From positions 8,997,501 to 9,061,500 of the forward strand of contig NC_134747.1 in NCBI RefSeq assembly GCF_050436995.1: a DNA stretch of 64,000 nucleotides. Direction: 5' to 3'. Shown here in pieces: positions 13,301 to 24,589 of the stretch. Source of the stretch: Anticarsia gemmatalis (taxonomy: Eukaryota; Arthropoda; Insecta; Lepidoptera; Erebidae). Made by a program: the position numbers and the translations under genes. Numbering within the stretch: the stretch's first letter is position 1; each line of letters begins with the position of its first letter. The notes under the pieces are model-generated. The model was given only the letters and a program-made list of their open reading frames with translations. It did no database searches and was not told where the DNA came from.

Positions 13301-14495
13301 AAATAAACGAATTTCGTTAAAGCATCAATTTAATTTAACGAGACACGGTTCAATTAAAAATCAAGTACTTATTGAGGTTTTGTCGCCGGTTTCTTTTGTT
13401 ATCTACGAGGTTGAGTCGTAACCGGTATACGTTCGGATAAGAAACAATTAGAATGCTTAAATTATTTTGTACAGCGACAATGTGTTGTACTTAGTCGCTT
13501 TTCCTTGGAGTGTAGGAAACGAGCGAGTCGACTCCATCGGTGGAGGTAAACGACATGTAAACGACGACATATCAGCGCCTCGAGTTATTAATCGGTGCCT
13601 TACACTGATAGCTATTCTAATGAGTATTATTCAGGAGGAGTAGCGTAAGGAGGCCGAGGCAAAACGATGTTTAGTAATGCCGCAAACGTATCTAATTACC
13701 ATTCTTAGGATTCTTGAAACGCGTCAACACTTTCAGTTTAAGGCGATTGTGCCCCGTTTATATGAATTCCAATGTTACGACTGGTTACGACATGCAATTG
13801 AACAAACATGAATTCCTCTGACTTTGATTTGAAGTGCACATTAGATTTATAGTAATTGCAAATATGTAGGTCACTTTTGACTTGCTATTGTATATTTGAG
13901 ACGTATCAATACTAACTGCATTTATCTATTGTCGTTGCAATAAACATGTCCAGACACCAGACACATTGTTCTAGAATAAAAGTGGGCTACTATGAGTCAC
14001 ACACGGTTTTGTTGAATTATTATTGTGATACAAAATTGAATTGTTACCGTCTCTAGGTGGTGTGTGTCTGGCGTGATCCAGAGAGGGTCGAATGAACTGC
14101 GGCGAAGCCCTGGGCATCAGTAGTGGCCATACTCCAGCACCGCTGTACAACGCTCCAAGGCTACTGCAGTACATGAGCGCCCCCAATTCTGCGTAACAAA
14201 GACGTAATTAATGAATATACTATGTCAATAACACAAACTCAAATGAAAGTTAAAAAAGTTACAAACCTGTGGCTCTTGCGTATTGTTTAAGGGCTCTCCC
14301 AGCGATTTCAATATCTCCCAACAGATCAAGTCGATGATGTGATGGAGAGTCTGGGGAGTGTGGAGGCGAGTGCGGTGAGGGAGGTGTGCGAGGGGAAACG
14401 CTGCCTTCTGGTGAAGGAAAGCGGTGTGCTGGAGGCGGCGGTGACGACGGCTGGAACTGCTCCGCCAACCGCGACAGAAGCACGTGACGAGACAT
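7078..14495 (-). CDS. sens: senseless (Gfi1-family C2H2 zinc-finger transcription factor), five coding exons
   Basis: The coding exons are 14,495-14,267, 14,188-14,048, 12,860-12,532, 9,983-9,833 and 7,349-7,078. All junctions are AG/GT with matching phase (1, 1, 0, 1), giving 373 residues. Four C2H2 fingers fill residues 234-339: C234/C237/H250/H254, C262/C265/H278/H282, C290/C293/H306/H310 and C318/C321/H334/H339. Finger text such as [20 protein letters not shown] and FQRKVDLRRHR is diagnostic of Gfi1/Senseless. The N-terminal half is Ser/Pro-rich with an acidic DDEEELPLNLS patch near residue 125. No SNAG motif is seen, as in fly Senseless. In insects the protein is nuclear and drives sensory-organ precursor fate with proneural bHLH factors. 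The start is chosen because the preceding candidate exon carries an in-frame stop. Confidence 0.95.
7350..9832 (-). other. senseless intron 4
   Basis: This 2.5-kb intron splits fingers 2 and 3. It contains no coding ORF. About 8,540-8,960 is less AT-rich than its surroundings and dense in TAATT homeodomain-type cores plus a proneural-type E box GCAGCTG (8,880-8,886). A CG-rich islet lies at about 9,385-9,435. Both are candidate regulatory elements by composition only. Confidence 0.5.
9833..9983 (-). CDS. sens: senseless coding exon 4 (zinc fingers 1 and 2)
   Basis: The exon begins at the first finger cysteine after acceptor TTGTCGTAG and ends in phase 1 at donor GTAAGC, in the linker after finger 2. 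It carries [19 protein letters not shown] and CQYCGKRFHQKSDMKKH, almost invariant among Gfi1/Senseless proteins. The codons are GC-rich compared with flanking introns, as expected for constrained coding sequence. Confidence 0.95.
9984..12531 (-). other. senseless intron 3
   Basis: No coding sequence or clear transposon is seen. The intron holds E boxes of the RCAGSTG type at 11,208-11,214 and 11,293-11,299. CpG-rich islets lie at about 11,645-11,700 and 12,290-12,350, against an AT-rich background. Confidence 0.45.
12532..12860 (-). CDS. sens: senseless coding exon 3
   Basis: The exon encodes about residues 124-233, with acceptor ATTCGCAG and donor GTAAGT. It begins with an acidic run and LPLNLSTK, resembling the PLNLS-type short motif used for corepressor docking. 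The rest is charged and proline-containing. It ends in phase 0 with KSFQ, immediately before the first cysteine of finger 1, so the zinc-finger block starts exactly at the next exon. Confidence 0.87.
12861..14047 (-). other. senseless intron 2
   Basis: A 1.2-kb intron with no ORF and no recognisable repeat. It has one RCAGSTG E box at 13,045-13,051. The part nearest exon 3 is unusually GC-balanced for an intron. Confidence 0.45.
14048..14188 (-). CDS. sens: senseless coding exon 2
   Basis: This 141-base exon is flanked by acceptor TTACGCAG and donor GTAACA. It enters and leaves in phase 1 and encodes about residues 77-124. The segment is hydrophobic and aromatic at its start (LGALMYCSSLGALYSG) and ends in basic and proline residues. 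Being symmetric (phase 1-1), it could be skipped without a frameshift. Confidence 0.85.
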
Positions 14496-14496
14496 C
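14267..14496 (-). CDS. sens: senseless coding exon 1
   Basis: The acceptor TTGTTGTGCAG precedes the exon at 14,496, and the ATG begins one base later at 14,495. It encodes residues 1-76 and the first base of 77: a short basic start (MSRHVLLSRLAEQ), then a Ser/Pro-rich stretch of SPP and SPH repeats. It ends in phase 1 at a GTTTGT donor. The Ser/Pro tract is low complexity and expected to be disordered. Confidence 0.85.
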
Positions 14497-17400
14497 CTGC
14501 ACAACAAATAGTATTTGCTTAATAACAAAAATAAAACTCACTTAAACTTACTTACTTAAATGTAGGTACTTTATACTATTTTGTGTCTGTGAACATCGAT
14601 TAAATTTATGTTGAAAACTCTAAGAACTACTTTTAATTTCTATAGACACGGTCCAGAACTCTACTTATTTGCAATTAATTTACTTAAGTACGTATAATGC
14701 CGTAAACATAATACACACAGCTAACCTAAAGCTAAAATGTCAATTTTCTGTGACTAAATATAAAACCTATCATAAAATTATTAAATGTAATTCTATTTCG
14801 CATCCAATTAGTACGTTAAAAGCCACCTAGGCTTTTGAATTGTCATTGACCAGTAGATGGCTTATCGATCGATCTTATTGCAGCCATTCTGCTTCCCGTG
14901 GGAACCTGCGCTTTTCTTGGGACAACACATTTAGTTTTTTGAAAAAGGATTTAGATGTATCTTGTTTAATTTTGATGTTTTTCAAATAAGAGTAATAATT
15001 GAGCACTCAGCATGATTCTTAATCTATCAGTCATTATATGAGGCACATACATTTCTTTTTTCGAAACAGTTTCACATTTGCTAATTTATCTATATTTCTT
15101 TTATAAATACAATCATGTAAACAACAGACAACATTTATACTTACAATAATAAGCCTTTATATAAACAAACGAGTATTATTATGAAACACTGCTACACTAT
15201 TCAGTGTAGGTACAATATTTGTAGTTAAGACAAAGAAAATGTATCGATGAAAACTTATTGAATAATTAAAAGAGCAGGCACGAAGGTAAATAAGGTTGGA
15301 TAGCAGAAATGTGGAAGAAAGTGTACAGTATGAAAAAACGTACGTATTTAGCATCTCTGCGAGTTTTTGTCGTCTCAAGAGATCAAACAGATAATAAGCG
15401 GAGCTGGTTGCCACCTAGTTTACGAAGACAACTCAATATGTAAGTGCATTTATCAAGATTTTACGGTCAGCGCGGATCAATTCAAAAGTTGCGATATCAT
15501 CTTTGTTTTACGTGACCGACGTCATTAGTGTCCATCCGACTACGTACGTACGTATTTGTTGACAGCGGTTGTTGATTAATCCGACCGCTTGTTTGTTGAC
15601 AGCGAATCGTATTAAAAGCTCAATCAAGCAAATGAAGAATCAGAATAATGGAAGTGGTCGGCGAAGCGCGAGGCGGCCGCCGCTCGCTGCCGGCCCGGCG
15701 CTGCGTGCGCGCATTAATAATGCACGTGTCGAGTAAAACAATCTTCATTAGACTAACACACATTACATATTTACAGAACGAACGTCGGCGTGTTACGATA
15801 CAATTCCACGTCACATCCATTAGGGATTAAACTCGAAGACTTCACAAATACATGCCGAGGCTTCACATTCGTCATCGTAAATTATAAATAATGATCTCGG
15901 ACAATGATTTGCTAAATTTCCTTATTACGATAATGCCCACAGAAAAGTTGATTAACAAATAGTTTCGTGTAGATATTGATCATATCTACGGTGTCGTACA
16001 CGTAGGGCAATTTCATTTCTTGTCTTACAAATGCAAAGCAATTGATTCATGCTATTACTACTAATTGGCTAACGAGTTAGCTGACGCGAGGGTTGTGTGT
16101 CGCAATTTCTTGTTTCAATAAAGCAAGTCTTTATTAGATCGCGAGTAGCAATTACCTACCGCACGACGGCTGCCACCTATTTTTTCTTGCGGCACAGTGG
16201 GAACTCGAGCAAATGTCGAGAAAATCAATCAGCGCAAAAATTGTGAAATATATTTCTGGAATTTATTTCTTGTTACAGACGAGTACACCTATTTTAAAAG
16301 AGATACTTTGGTCTTTACTTATTAATGTAGGGTGGTCCTAACATATTAACAATTGAGTGTTACATGAATCTATTAGAGGTTGATTAGTATGGGATTGTTG
16401 AAGAGATTACTCATTACGTACAGGTGTTTTCAGAGAAAAGAAAGAGGATCAAAATTTGTCTTACACTATTATATACATATATATTCGATTTGAGTACGTA
16501 CACATTTAATAATCGTACAATCTAGTTACAATAACAGCACTAGTACGACAACGTAAATTGCGATACAGGTCGGTGGACGACTTTCAAGAATTGAAAATTA
16601 ATTATGAAATCAATACCTGCCCATCGTTGCACTTACAATGTTCCGCTTTAATTGTAAATGCAACCATACTCCATAACTATAGGTGTATTAGTGATCTAAT
16701 TCCTTATTAATTAATATCCAATTGATAAAGTATCTATTCATTAATGAGGAATTTAATTGATGTATTATTCTTTTACCTCCTTAAATGAAATTCTAAACTA
16801 ATACATTTTATTTTGATTTAACTAACATGTGGGAAAATAATAACTAAAGAACTAGGTATGTGCCCAATTAACTCCGATGCATTCGCAGACAGAAAATATT
16901 TCACCGCCTGGGGTTTTGTATGCTCTGTCGCCTTGTTCAATAATACTAGGTATTAACGAAACACATGTACAAATTTAGTTTGGCCTGTTTGTTTATTGCT
17001 ATGTGAAAATAGACATGCAGATTATTTGCGTTGCACTGCATCCTACCAGACAAGGTATGGTTTGAAGCTACGTGTTACTTTAATAATGTTTGTTCAATAA
17101 ACACAGACAGAAAGTACATTAAAATGTAGAACTTTATACAGCGGTTTATGCTTCCGTAAATCGACGCAATACAATTGATTTTCATAAAGAATTTTCAGGA
17201 TTTGAAATTAATTATCGTGGTTTGTCAATGTTACTTAGTTTTTCCTGTTTTACTTTGTAGTGGTATTTTGCTCTTCAAGTAATAATTTGAAAATCATGAC
17301 AAATATTTAGGAGGTTCTAAAAGTGATGACATTTGCCTTTGAATAATCACGATTGAATAATTACCTATGAACGACAAGAATATAAATATTAATTTACTAA

Positions 17401-18184
17401 TTACGTAACACTTTCGCAACACTCGCTTGTAAGAAGTAAAATATAAATACGTCTCTGATTTATGCTTTTAGAAGAATATAAAACCAATCCAGTGTGCATT
17501 GATGTTGTATCAGAATTTATTATCGATAAAAATATTTTAAAAGTTTTAAAAACATGTTAATATTTAAATTTTAGCGAATAGCCCTATTACCTAACAGATA
17601 CAGACACAAAAATTCCAAAAGGTATTTTTAAAACTAATTAATATTATTGTTTAAGGCACCACTGCTACTTACCGTTTGTCTGATAAAATAAACATTAAAC
17701 AATAAAATTGAAGCATTCGACAGACTCTAGACAATATTTATGTAGATGGCCATTTATTCAATCTAATTATACTGGTTTATCTATTGCAAATGTAATGCAT
17801 ACAATTTAAATAGTACCTACTCTTTAAAATATAAATTAATTCTATCTATCCGGCCTTGCCTGCATTTTATCGAAACTGAAAATGCATTAATTGTTCAATA
17901 TGTGTACACAGCTATCAAAATAAATGTTCGGTATATTATGTATATCAAACAACGAAATTAATTTATGATTGGTACGTTCTACAAGGATTATAATATATTA
18001 AAGATTTTAAGTACTTAATTCTATAAAACTAATTTTATGGCCCCTAAGAGGTTTTAAATAAGATACTTAAAGTTTCACAAAAAACACAATTTAAAATTAC
18101 CAATAATTTCATAAATTAATTAACGCCTTCAAATAATTTTAAACGCAGGAATTACGAAAATAAAAGTGACAAATTCGAACTTAC
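14497..18184 (-). other. senseless intron 1
   Basis: This 3.7-kb interval separates the predicted untranslated exon from the first coding exon. It contains a 13-bp direct repeat at 15.56-15.60 kb, a CG-rich patch at 15,655-15,730 and an E box at 16,420-16,426. No coding ORF is supported. Confidence 0.4.
15555..15604. repeat. direct repeat TTTGTTGACAGCG, 37-bp spacing
   Basis: TTTGTTGACAGCG occurs at 15,555-15,567 and again at 15,592-15,604. Each copy contains TGACAG, the core bound by TALE homeodomain proteins such as Homothorax/Meis. The region lies in senseless intron 1. It may be a small enhancer module or a chance duplication. Confidence 0.4.
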
Positions 18185-18290
18185 CTCGCGTATCTTCAGC
18201 AGAGCTACGAAAATCTATTTCACTCACTGCTACGATGCACTGTAGACTTTACGTGTTCAGGAAAATCAGTCCAATATGCACGATAGATTA
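18185..18290 (-). other. sens: probable untranslated first exon of senseless
   Basis: A strong donor, CGCGAG followed by GTAAGT, ends this candidate exon at 18,185. Spliced to the acceptor at 14,496, it places AGG before the ATG, with an in-frame TGA four codons upstream of the start, so the exon would be untranslated. The 5' end is not visible and 18,290 is approximate. CG-rich promoter-like sequence lies just upstream at about 18,340-18,480. Transcript data are absent, so the link is inferred. Confidence 0.45.
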
Positions 18291-18576
18291 AATGTCATTG
18301 TATTTTATTCAAATAATATTTGAGATAAAATATTAAAAGCTGCGAGCGACGTAAATGACGTCGCGAAAATCGTAAGGCTGCGTAGGATCGGGAAACGCCA
18401 CGACACACGGTGCGTCGCGTTTGGCGCCTGGCACCTGACTGAAATAAGGCTCGCGCGCCCCCGACCTACCCGACTACTCTACCACAATAACGTTCTTTTT
18501 TCAAAACTCTGCTAACAAAAAAGAGGTCGGGCGGAGGCTGAGCAATAAAGAAATGATTTGATGAAACAGGCACTTG

Positions 18577-18583
18577 ACAGGTG
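18577..18583 (+). promoter_or_regulatory. proneural-type E box ACAGGTG upstream of senseless
   Basis: ACAGGTG fits RCAGSTG, the site preferred by proneural bHLH dimers, which activate senseless in flies. It lies about 0.3-0.4 kb upstream of the predicted first exon. Single E boxes are common, so occupancy is unproven. Confidence 0.3.
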
Positions 18584-18894
18584 GCTCGCGTCTCATCCTC
18601 GCATCCACCACTTAATTGTTGGTTGTGCTTACGTTGACGGCGCAGAGGATGCACTGAAAAATGGCTTTTAAGTATTAATGTCCACAAATAAGCGGTTGCT
18701 CCCTGTGTGACATTAAAACCCTCGTATTAAGAATTGCAAACGTTTGCAACTATCGGGGAATAGCGGCTAGACCGGTCCCGTACTTAGGACAAAGCCTCGG
18801 GATACGAGCATGATGACTTTCAGGATTAATAATGTGCATGTAGGTATCAGTTGTTTTGATTTGTTTATAAACTGAGATTGAGTAAAGCACGAGG

Positions 18895-18965
18895 CTTAGA
18901 TTTCACGGAGCGGTGCGCCCCGCCCACCGCGCGCTATTGGCCGCCATCTAGAGCTGGGCGGAGCG
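18895..18965. promoter_or_regulatory. CpG-rich islet with GC-box-like and CCAAT-like motifs
   Basis: A short patch contains CCCCGCCCACC and GGGCGGAG, both GC-box-like, and the CCAAT-like core ATTGG. The surroundings are strongly AT-rich. It lies about 0.7 kb upstream of the predicted senseless first exon and might be a promoter or enhancer. No transcript evidence is visible. Confidence 0.3.
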
Positions 18966-19396
18966 TTGCTTAGATACTAACTTAGAAGCCTTTTATAGTG
19001 TGAAACAAATATTATATATTTATTAAACCCTTACATTTATTTTACAGCGTTAATGTGTCTAAACGTATCGTGTTAATAGCGTTGAATGTAAATCTTCTGG
19101 CGCCGGTCGTAAGCGATAATCGCTCTATTTAATCTCTAGGAATGATTAAGATATATTTGTGTTAATTTAACTGTTCAAGATTTCACTACTATTTTTATTA
19201 AAAAAAGTATTTATTAAAAATATTCCTTTGCATGGACTTAAATTAAAAATTAAGTCTCTTAATCCATTTAACAATAATGATTAGATATTTATCTTAATAT
19301 GCTATAATGGTATATAAGTATTGTAATTGGCTCAGTTTAATTGAGTTATTTAGTGGGCATTAATTAAACTGAAACTGCTGTAGTTGTATTTTTTTA

Positions 19397-19608
19397 CTAG
19401 ATGACTCACGCAGCTTCGCTCGCGTATACCTTGTTCCTATCATCCCTTATTCTTACCCTCTACGTTCGGATGTTCGAGCTATTCGGGCTATATTTGATAC
19501 CTGTCGTTAACTATCTTTATGATGAATTCCAGCAAAATCCGTGCAGCAATTAAACTGTGACAGCATATGAGACAGATAGACTTTCGTATTAATAATATTT
19601 TAGTTTGT
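19397..19608 (-). mobile_element. Helitron-like element, second family, copy F
   Basis: Read on the minus strand it ends with a GC-rich imperfect hairpin (GCGAGCGAAGCTGCG), a short spacer and CTAG followed by T. Its other end has an AT-rich TTAATAATATTTTAG-like segment near ACTTTCG. The same ends occur at 38,320-38,502. The layout fits a non-autonomous Helitron. The interior is degenerate and non-coding. Confidence 0.5.
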
Positions 19609-20269
19609 GTAAGGTGTTAGTTTGTAATGCAAGTAGACGTATTAAAGGAACATGCATATATGAAATAATATCCCGCATACAATAGGTCATTGTATTACGA
19701 AAAAGATATATGTATAATGTATATATTTTTCAAAAATAGTTAAGTTTACAAGTCCATCTGCCAATTTGTATAAAGGTTAAATATAAAAGGTCTCAGATCT
19801 ACTTTCATACATCCTCTTGGGAGGTTGCTTTATATTGTTCTACTCTAGAGAGCACTTTGCCATAAAAATATGTCTCGTAGTCCTAGAGCTTATTTTATGT
19901 GAAACTAACAGATAAGTGCTGGATAGCCCAGACTACCAACCTACAAAAAGCTGACTGAAAATCTATCAACATTGGCGCAGGACGTTAATCAATGCTTTTC
20001 ACATAATGTACTCTTTTTTTCCATAACCGTTTTCAAGGCGTGTACTATGTATAAAGGCCTAATGTAATTAATTATGCACAGTTTTATCAAGAAAATTTAT
20101 GTAGCAATGTCTAACTCTACAATAAATCAGTAAAACGTTACTTCATCGATTTTGTAACTTCACGATTGATTAATCACCTGACCAAGCGATTGTAATAACA
20201 ATCTCGGGAAATTCAATTAAGCGACTAATCTGCTTTGGTTACTACGTGTTTTGTTACGCAGGGAAATGT

Positions 20270-20490
20270 ATGGTTTCAGGTGGGGGAAGTGCTTCAGCGA
20301 GTGCAGGGCACGAGGGTGTCGCGGGGGGAGGGGAGAGGGGCTAAGGCTGTAAACATAACGGGGAGCGCGTGGAGAGGCGCGGGTGCGCGGGGGTGCGGCG
20401 CGCGGGGGTGCGGGGTGCGCGTCACGGCCCGTTAGCGCGGATCCTCGGCGCGTGCACATGTCGCCCCGGCACGCGCCCGCGCCACTTTTT
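20270..20490. other. CpG-rich, G-tract-rich islet
   Basis: A strongly GC-rich block has clustered G tracts on the plus strand, including six- and four-base runs near 20,315-20,340. A tandem GCGCGGGGGTGCGG follows near 20,385-20,420. The G tracts could fold as a quadruplex. ORFs through it on both strands are compositional artefacts (Arg/Pro/Ala). Function is unknown; a regulatory element or unannotated promoter is possible. Confidence 0.5.
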
Positions 20491-22399
20491 TTATTCCTTT
20501 TTATATTTCTTTTTCTGTAGCGTTTTTGTTTTCTCCCTTTGTTCGAAATACGAATTAAAGCCTCCATTTCGATTTCTGGTGAATTAATGAGGCCGGATTT
20601 AAGATATCACGATCGTACGTCCGATAAAGTTGCGTTATTCATTCATGGCTCGTGAACTTTTTTTAATGCTACAGATAATATGACTGCATAACGGTAAAGA
20701 AGTTGATCGTTCTTCGTACAGCTATGTTCGCAGCGAGGTTTCTTTATAGCGCCTTATAGACCGTTGGTTTTGTTTTTGTTTGGCGTCAGATTCTGATATA
20801 AGATTACAAAAAATCAAAAAGTATAAGGTATGTTAAAGGGTAGTTGTGTGAGTAGATGTATGTAGATAAAAACCGTGCAAATCCTTAAACACGTTCATAA
20901 AGTATGCGAGTACATGGTTGATAGATAAGTAAATCAAAATAAAACAGTTGAAGGGTATGTACGTATGTTTCAGCTGCAGGCGCACAGAACCGGTACGAGT
21001 TGCGGCGCTGCGCGAGCGCAGGCGGCTGTCGCTGTCGCCGTACGCCATTCCTTACAGTCAACTTTTATTAATTGGGCAGATGAGAGCCACGGCTTCCATG
21101 ATGAATGCTTATCCCTTATACGGACAACAGTTCGCGAAACCTTTTATAGATTCTCAATTAAAAGTGTCTATTATAGTTAATAGGACGATCAGACATTGTA
21201 GCGTTTATAGAAACGAGAATATTTGCTTTAAGTGTGGATAAAAAACAGGTAATATAACGGAAAGGACGATTAAGTGGAATAAAATATAGTGTGGGGGTGC
21301 GGGTGGCAGGTGGCTGCGCCCTAGGGATGTGCCATTGTTCTTACTTACACATCGACACCCACTTTCAACCTAACAAATTATGACGTCGTTATATTTGAAA
21401 TACTACTACTGTTATAGCTACGATTTGCTGTATTTTACTCAGAAAATGTTATTTTTTACGTTTGATTGTGAAGAAAAATACAATCATAAATCACTCCTTG
21501 TTACTTACTTACGTTTCAAAAAGTACCAACTCTACCTTTTTTACTTATATAAAATCTTTGCTTAATTTTTGTTAAAATGGTATTTTTTTAGTAATACCTA
21601 CTTTAAATAAATAATTACAAAAAGGACCCATGTCGTTGCAAAGTTCCAATCCAAATTACTAAAAAACTTATGTCATCTGACGGCAAAAAATCCTAGTGGC
21701 TCTACGCTCACCGGCTGACTATCATAGTGCTACATCATTACTCACAGTGATTCCGAAACCTGTTCAAACACGGACAAGTAACAAAAATATTAAAAATCTA
21801 TGTAATTCAAACATCGATAGAAACAATCGACATAGGCACACGTCTAAGGAGCACCCTCAATGTTTAAGACAAGATTCACCACGCGAGTCGGCTCGCTGCG
21901 CCCGCGCCGCGGCATGTGTCTTTAACGGATTTATTGAAACGTCTGCGCGTGCCGTGCGTCATCCAATCGCATTCAAGCCTTTATTTGTCCCGTACTCTTT
22001 ATGCGAACACTTTCCCTGCATTTTCTTTGACGTAGCGTTAGATGTTTTACGAGATGTGCCAAGCAAATTGTAATGTCAGTATCATATCCTGAAGTACCTT
22101 TAAACTTACGATTATTTTCTATTAGTCACAACAATAGTATACTTTTACAAGTCGCCCTAGTAAAGTAATTGTAAAGTAAGGATAGCTAAATAATAGCAAA
22201 GGTTTAGTTTTAGACTGAAAACTACTGTTGATGTTCATTATTAGATTAGTAAAGTTTAACCTCCACGAAAACTCGGCATAATCAAGACTATTTAAAGTTG
22301 AAACTCTATCTAAATTCCTTTCGTAAGATGATACCAAAAATCAGGGCACGATTAGCTTCCTAAACACCCGTTATGAAAAAATGTAATGCAGCATATTTT

Positions 22400-22850
22400 A
22401 ACAGTTGAGGGTCTACAGTTAGGTTGCGATGGCGCATGCGGCGAGTCATATGGCGGGCGTCGGCTGAAACCGTAAAAGCTTGTAGAGTGTACGCATGCTT
22501 ACATGAAGCACAAAGCTGCGCATTGTGCGCGCGACCACGCCCGCTCATTACGACGAAAAACTGCGTTGCTCTTCGCTAATTGCGATCATTCTTGCGCGCT
22601 CCCATATTGAGTGAGCACATGTTCCCGACTTCGAGGCCGCACCAGACTCGCTATGTTGCGGTTTTCGATTACTCCGTGTGTAATGACTACGCGAGTTCGC
22701 GGCAAAAACCTACGTTTGCGATATTCATATTTTATAGCTTTTATTAGTAAATTATTAAATATACAGCAGTTACGGTTTGCGGTGAGGGATTGGCGCGCGT
22801 TCCCGAGATCGCGTGTGCGTGTAAGTAGAGGCTTGCGATCTTCTATAGTG
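22400..22850. other. CpG-enriched segment with an NRF1-like motif
   Basis: The segment is richer in CpG than its flanks. It contains GCGCATGCGG, close to the palindromic NRF1 core, plus GCGCGCGACCACGCCC. No coding potential is convincing on either strand. It is listed as a candidate regulatory stretch. Confidence 0.3.
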
Positions 22851-23967
22851 TGTTCAAAAGAGCACAGGTATTCACTTGACTTTTGATTATTGGAAGCTAT
22901 CAGAGGTATACACAGGCATGCGTACGTGTATTCTTTGACAATTTAATAGCATATGCGCTTGCACCTGCCATTGCAAAAAGTAGGCGCACGCTTCAGGCAG
23001 TGAAGCGCGGAATTCGTCGCCGCACTCCTCCTCTAGCCTATCTTACGCTATTTATTGGTAATTGATTGGAAAGGTGCATTAAGCCCCCGTGTTATGTTTT
23101 TATAACGATTGACCATACTTGGATTTCTTTGGTCTTTAGAGCAACCTAAATATGTTTAATAGAGAATTATCTTCGCGTTTCGCGTACTTACGCAAACATA
23201 CCTAAGATATTTTAATTATGTGTGTAGTAGTGTGTACTATGTAATACTTTGAGATATCGTAAACAACTGCACTTCTTGGTAAGTAGGTACTAAGTACCTA
23301 AGCCTAAATAAAGAAAAAATCACCGACTACCAGTATTAAACCAATAGTACCTAACCACTCAATAAAAGGAATTAAAACAAGCCAATGCTTAATAAAATAT
23401 TCAGAATTCATAAGGAATGCGTTTAATCCCGTAAAATGTTTGTTATCTTTTATTTGTAGTAACCTAACCTACTAGTACATTGAACGTCCTATGCAATGGC
23501 AATGCATTCTGTTATCAGCATGATAACTTCAAATGTCTCTACTTTGTCGAAGCTATTAGCGTTGACGTAGTGATTAGCGTATTTGTGTTTTCAATTGCTT
23601 ACGAACTTTAATGAAATAATAAATCGCTATCCAATTTTAAGCCCCGCCTATTCCGAGCTGACCGGCCGACCGCTTTGATTTAATGAATATAAAATCTGAT
23701 GTTAATAAGAAATGGCGAAATGATTGAAAAAAATAAAACGGTTTATTTGTGTCGGCAGAGATGAGGCTGAGTTGTGTGGCTCGCAGCGTTCAGTGAAGAT
23801 GTCTGGGCGAGTTAACGCGTGCCCCGCGGCTGCGGCTGCGGTCGCTGCTCATGTCCGCTTAATGAGTGTTTTAACTACTGTTGGTAAATCATACTTTTAC
23901 GTCCTTCGGGCACAGATATACGACGCTACCACTCACCTGCATGCGATGATTTGGGAACTGGAAATAA

Positions 23968-24238
23968 TCTATACTAATATTATAAAGCTGGAGAGTTTGT
24001 TTGTTTGTTTGTTTGTTTGTTTGTTTGATTGTTTGTTTGTTTGAACGCGCTAATCTCAGGAACCACGGGTCCGATTTGAAAAATTCTTTCCCCATTAGAT
24101 AGCTCATTTATCGAGGAAGGCTATATCATCACGCTACGACTAATAGGAGCAGAGTACAAGTAAAAAATGTTACAAAAACGGGGAAAAATTTCGCCTATTC
24201 ACTAATGTGACGCAAGCGAAGTTGCGCGGGTCAGCTAG
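23968..24238 (+). mobile_element. Helitron-like non-autonomous element, copy B (full length)
   Basis: This 271-bp element has all expected ends. It starts with TC (TCTATACTAATATTATAAAG) directly after A. It ends with hairpin CGCAA-GCGAAG-TTGCG (24,211-24,226), 12 bases and CTAG, followed by T. The insertion therefore lies between A and T, as for Helitrons. A (GTTT)n array of about eleven units, one of them GATT, lies near the 5' end (about 23,997-24,041). It is non-coding and needs a helicase supplied in trans. Confidence 0.82.
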
Positions 24239-24589
24239 TTACCATATAAAATCGAAGAACATCGACAAGAGGAAGGATGTTCAGAATAAAATGCAAAACT
24301 GAATTCTAGCTAGACTTATGTGATTATTCTTTTGTTCAAGGGCATAATTATAACTATTTAAATGTCTGCAAAAATAATAACAGATTTATATAATACGTAT
24401 TTATGAATTAACACACATCAAAACACGTTATCTGAAATAAACTCTGCAATGTGGCGTCCCGAACGACAACATGAATTCACCAAAAAAATTGGGTTAGCGC
24501 AATTAACCGGCAAAGGTGCCGCGATTTTGCTTGCGGATAATGAATGGGCAATCATGAGGCTTTGATAAGTACACGGCGATAACCAGGGA

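Noticed and set aside
20217..20587. Arg/Pro/Ala-rich ORFs on both strands
   Set aside because: Overlapping open frames on both strands come from the low stop-codon density of the CpG-rich islet and have no family resemblance.
21696..22073. 125-codon plus-strand ORF
   Set aside because: Mixed composition without motif, no splice context, and codon use like the surrounding non-coding DNA.
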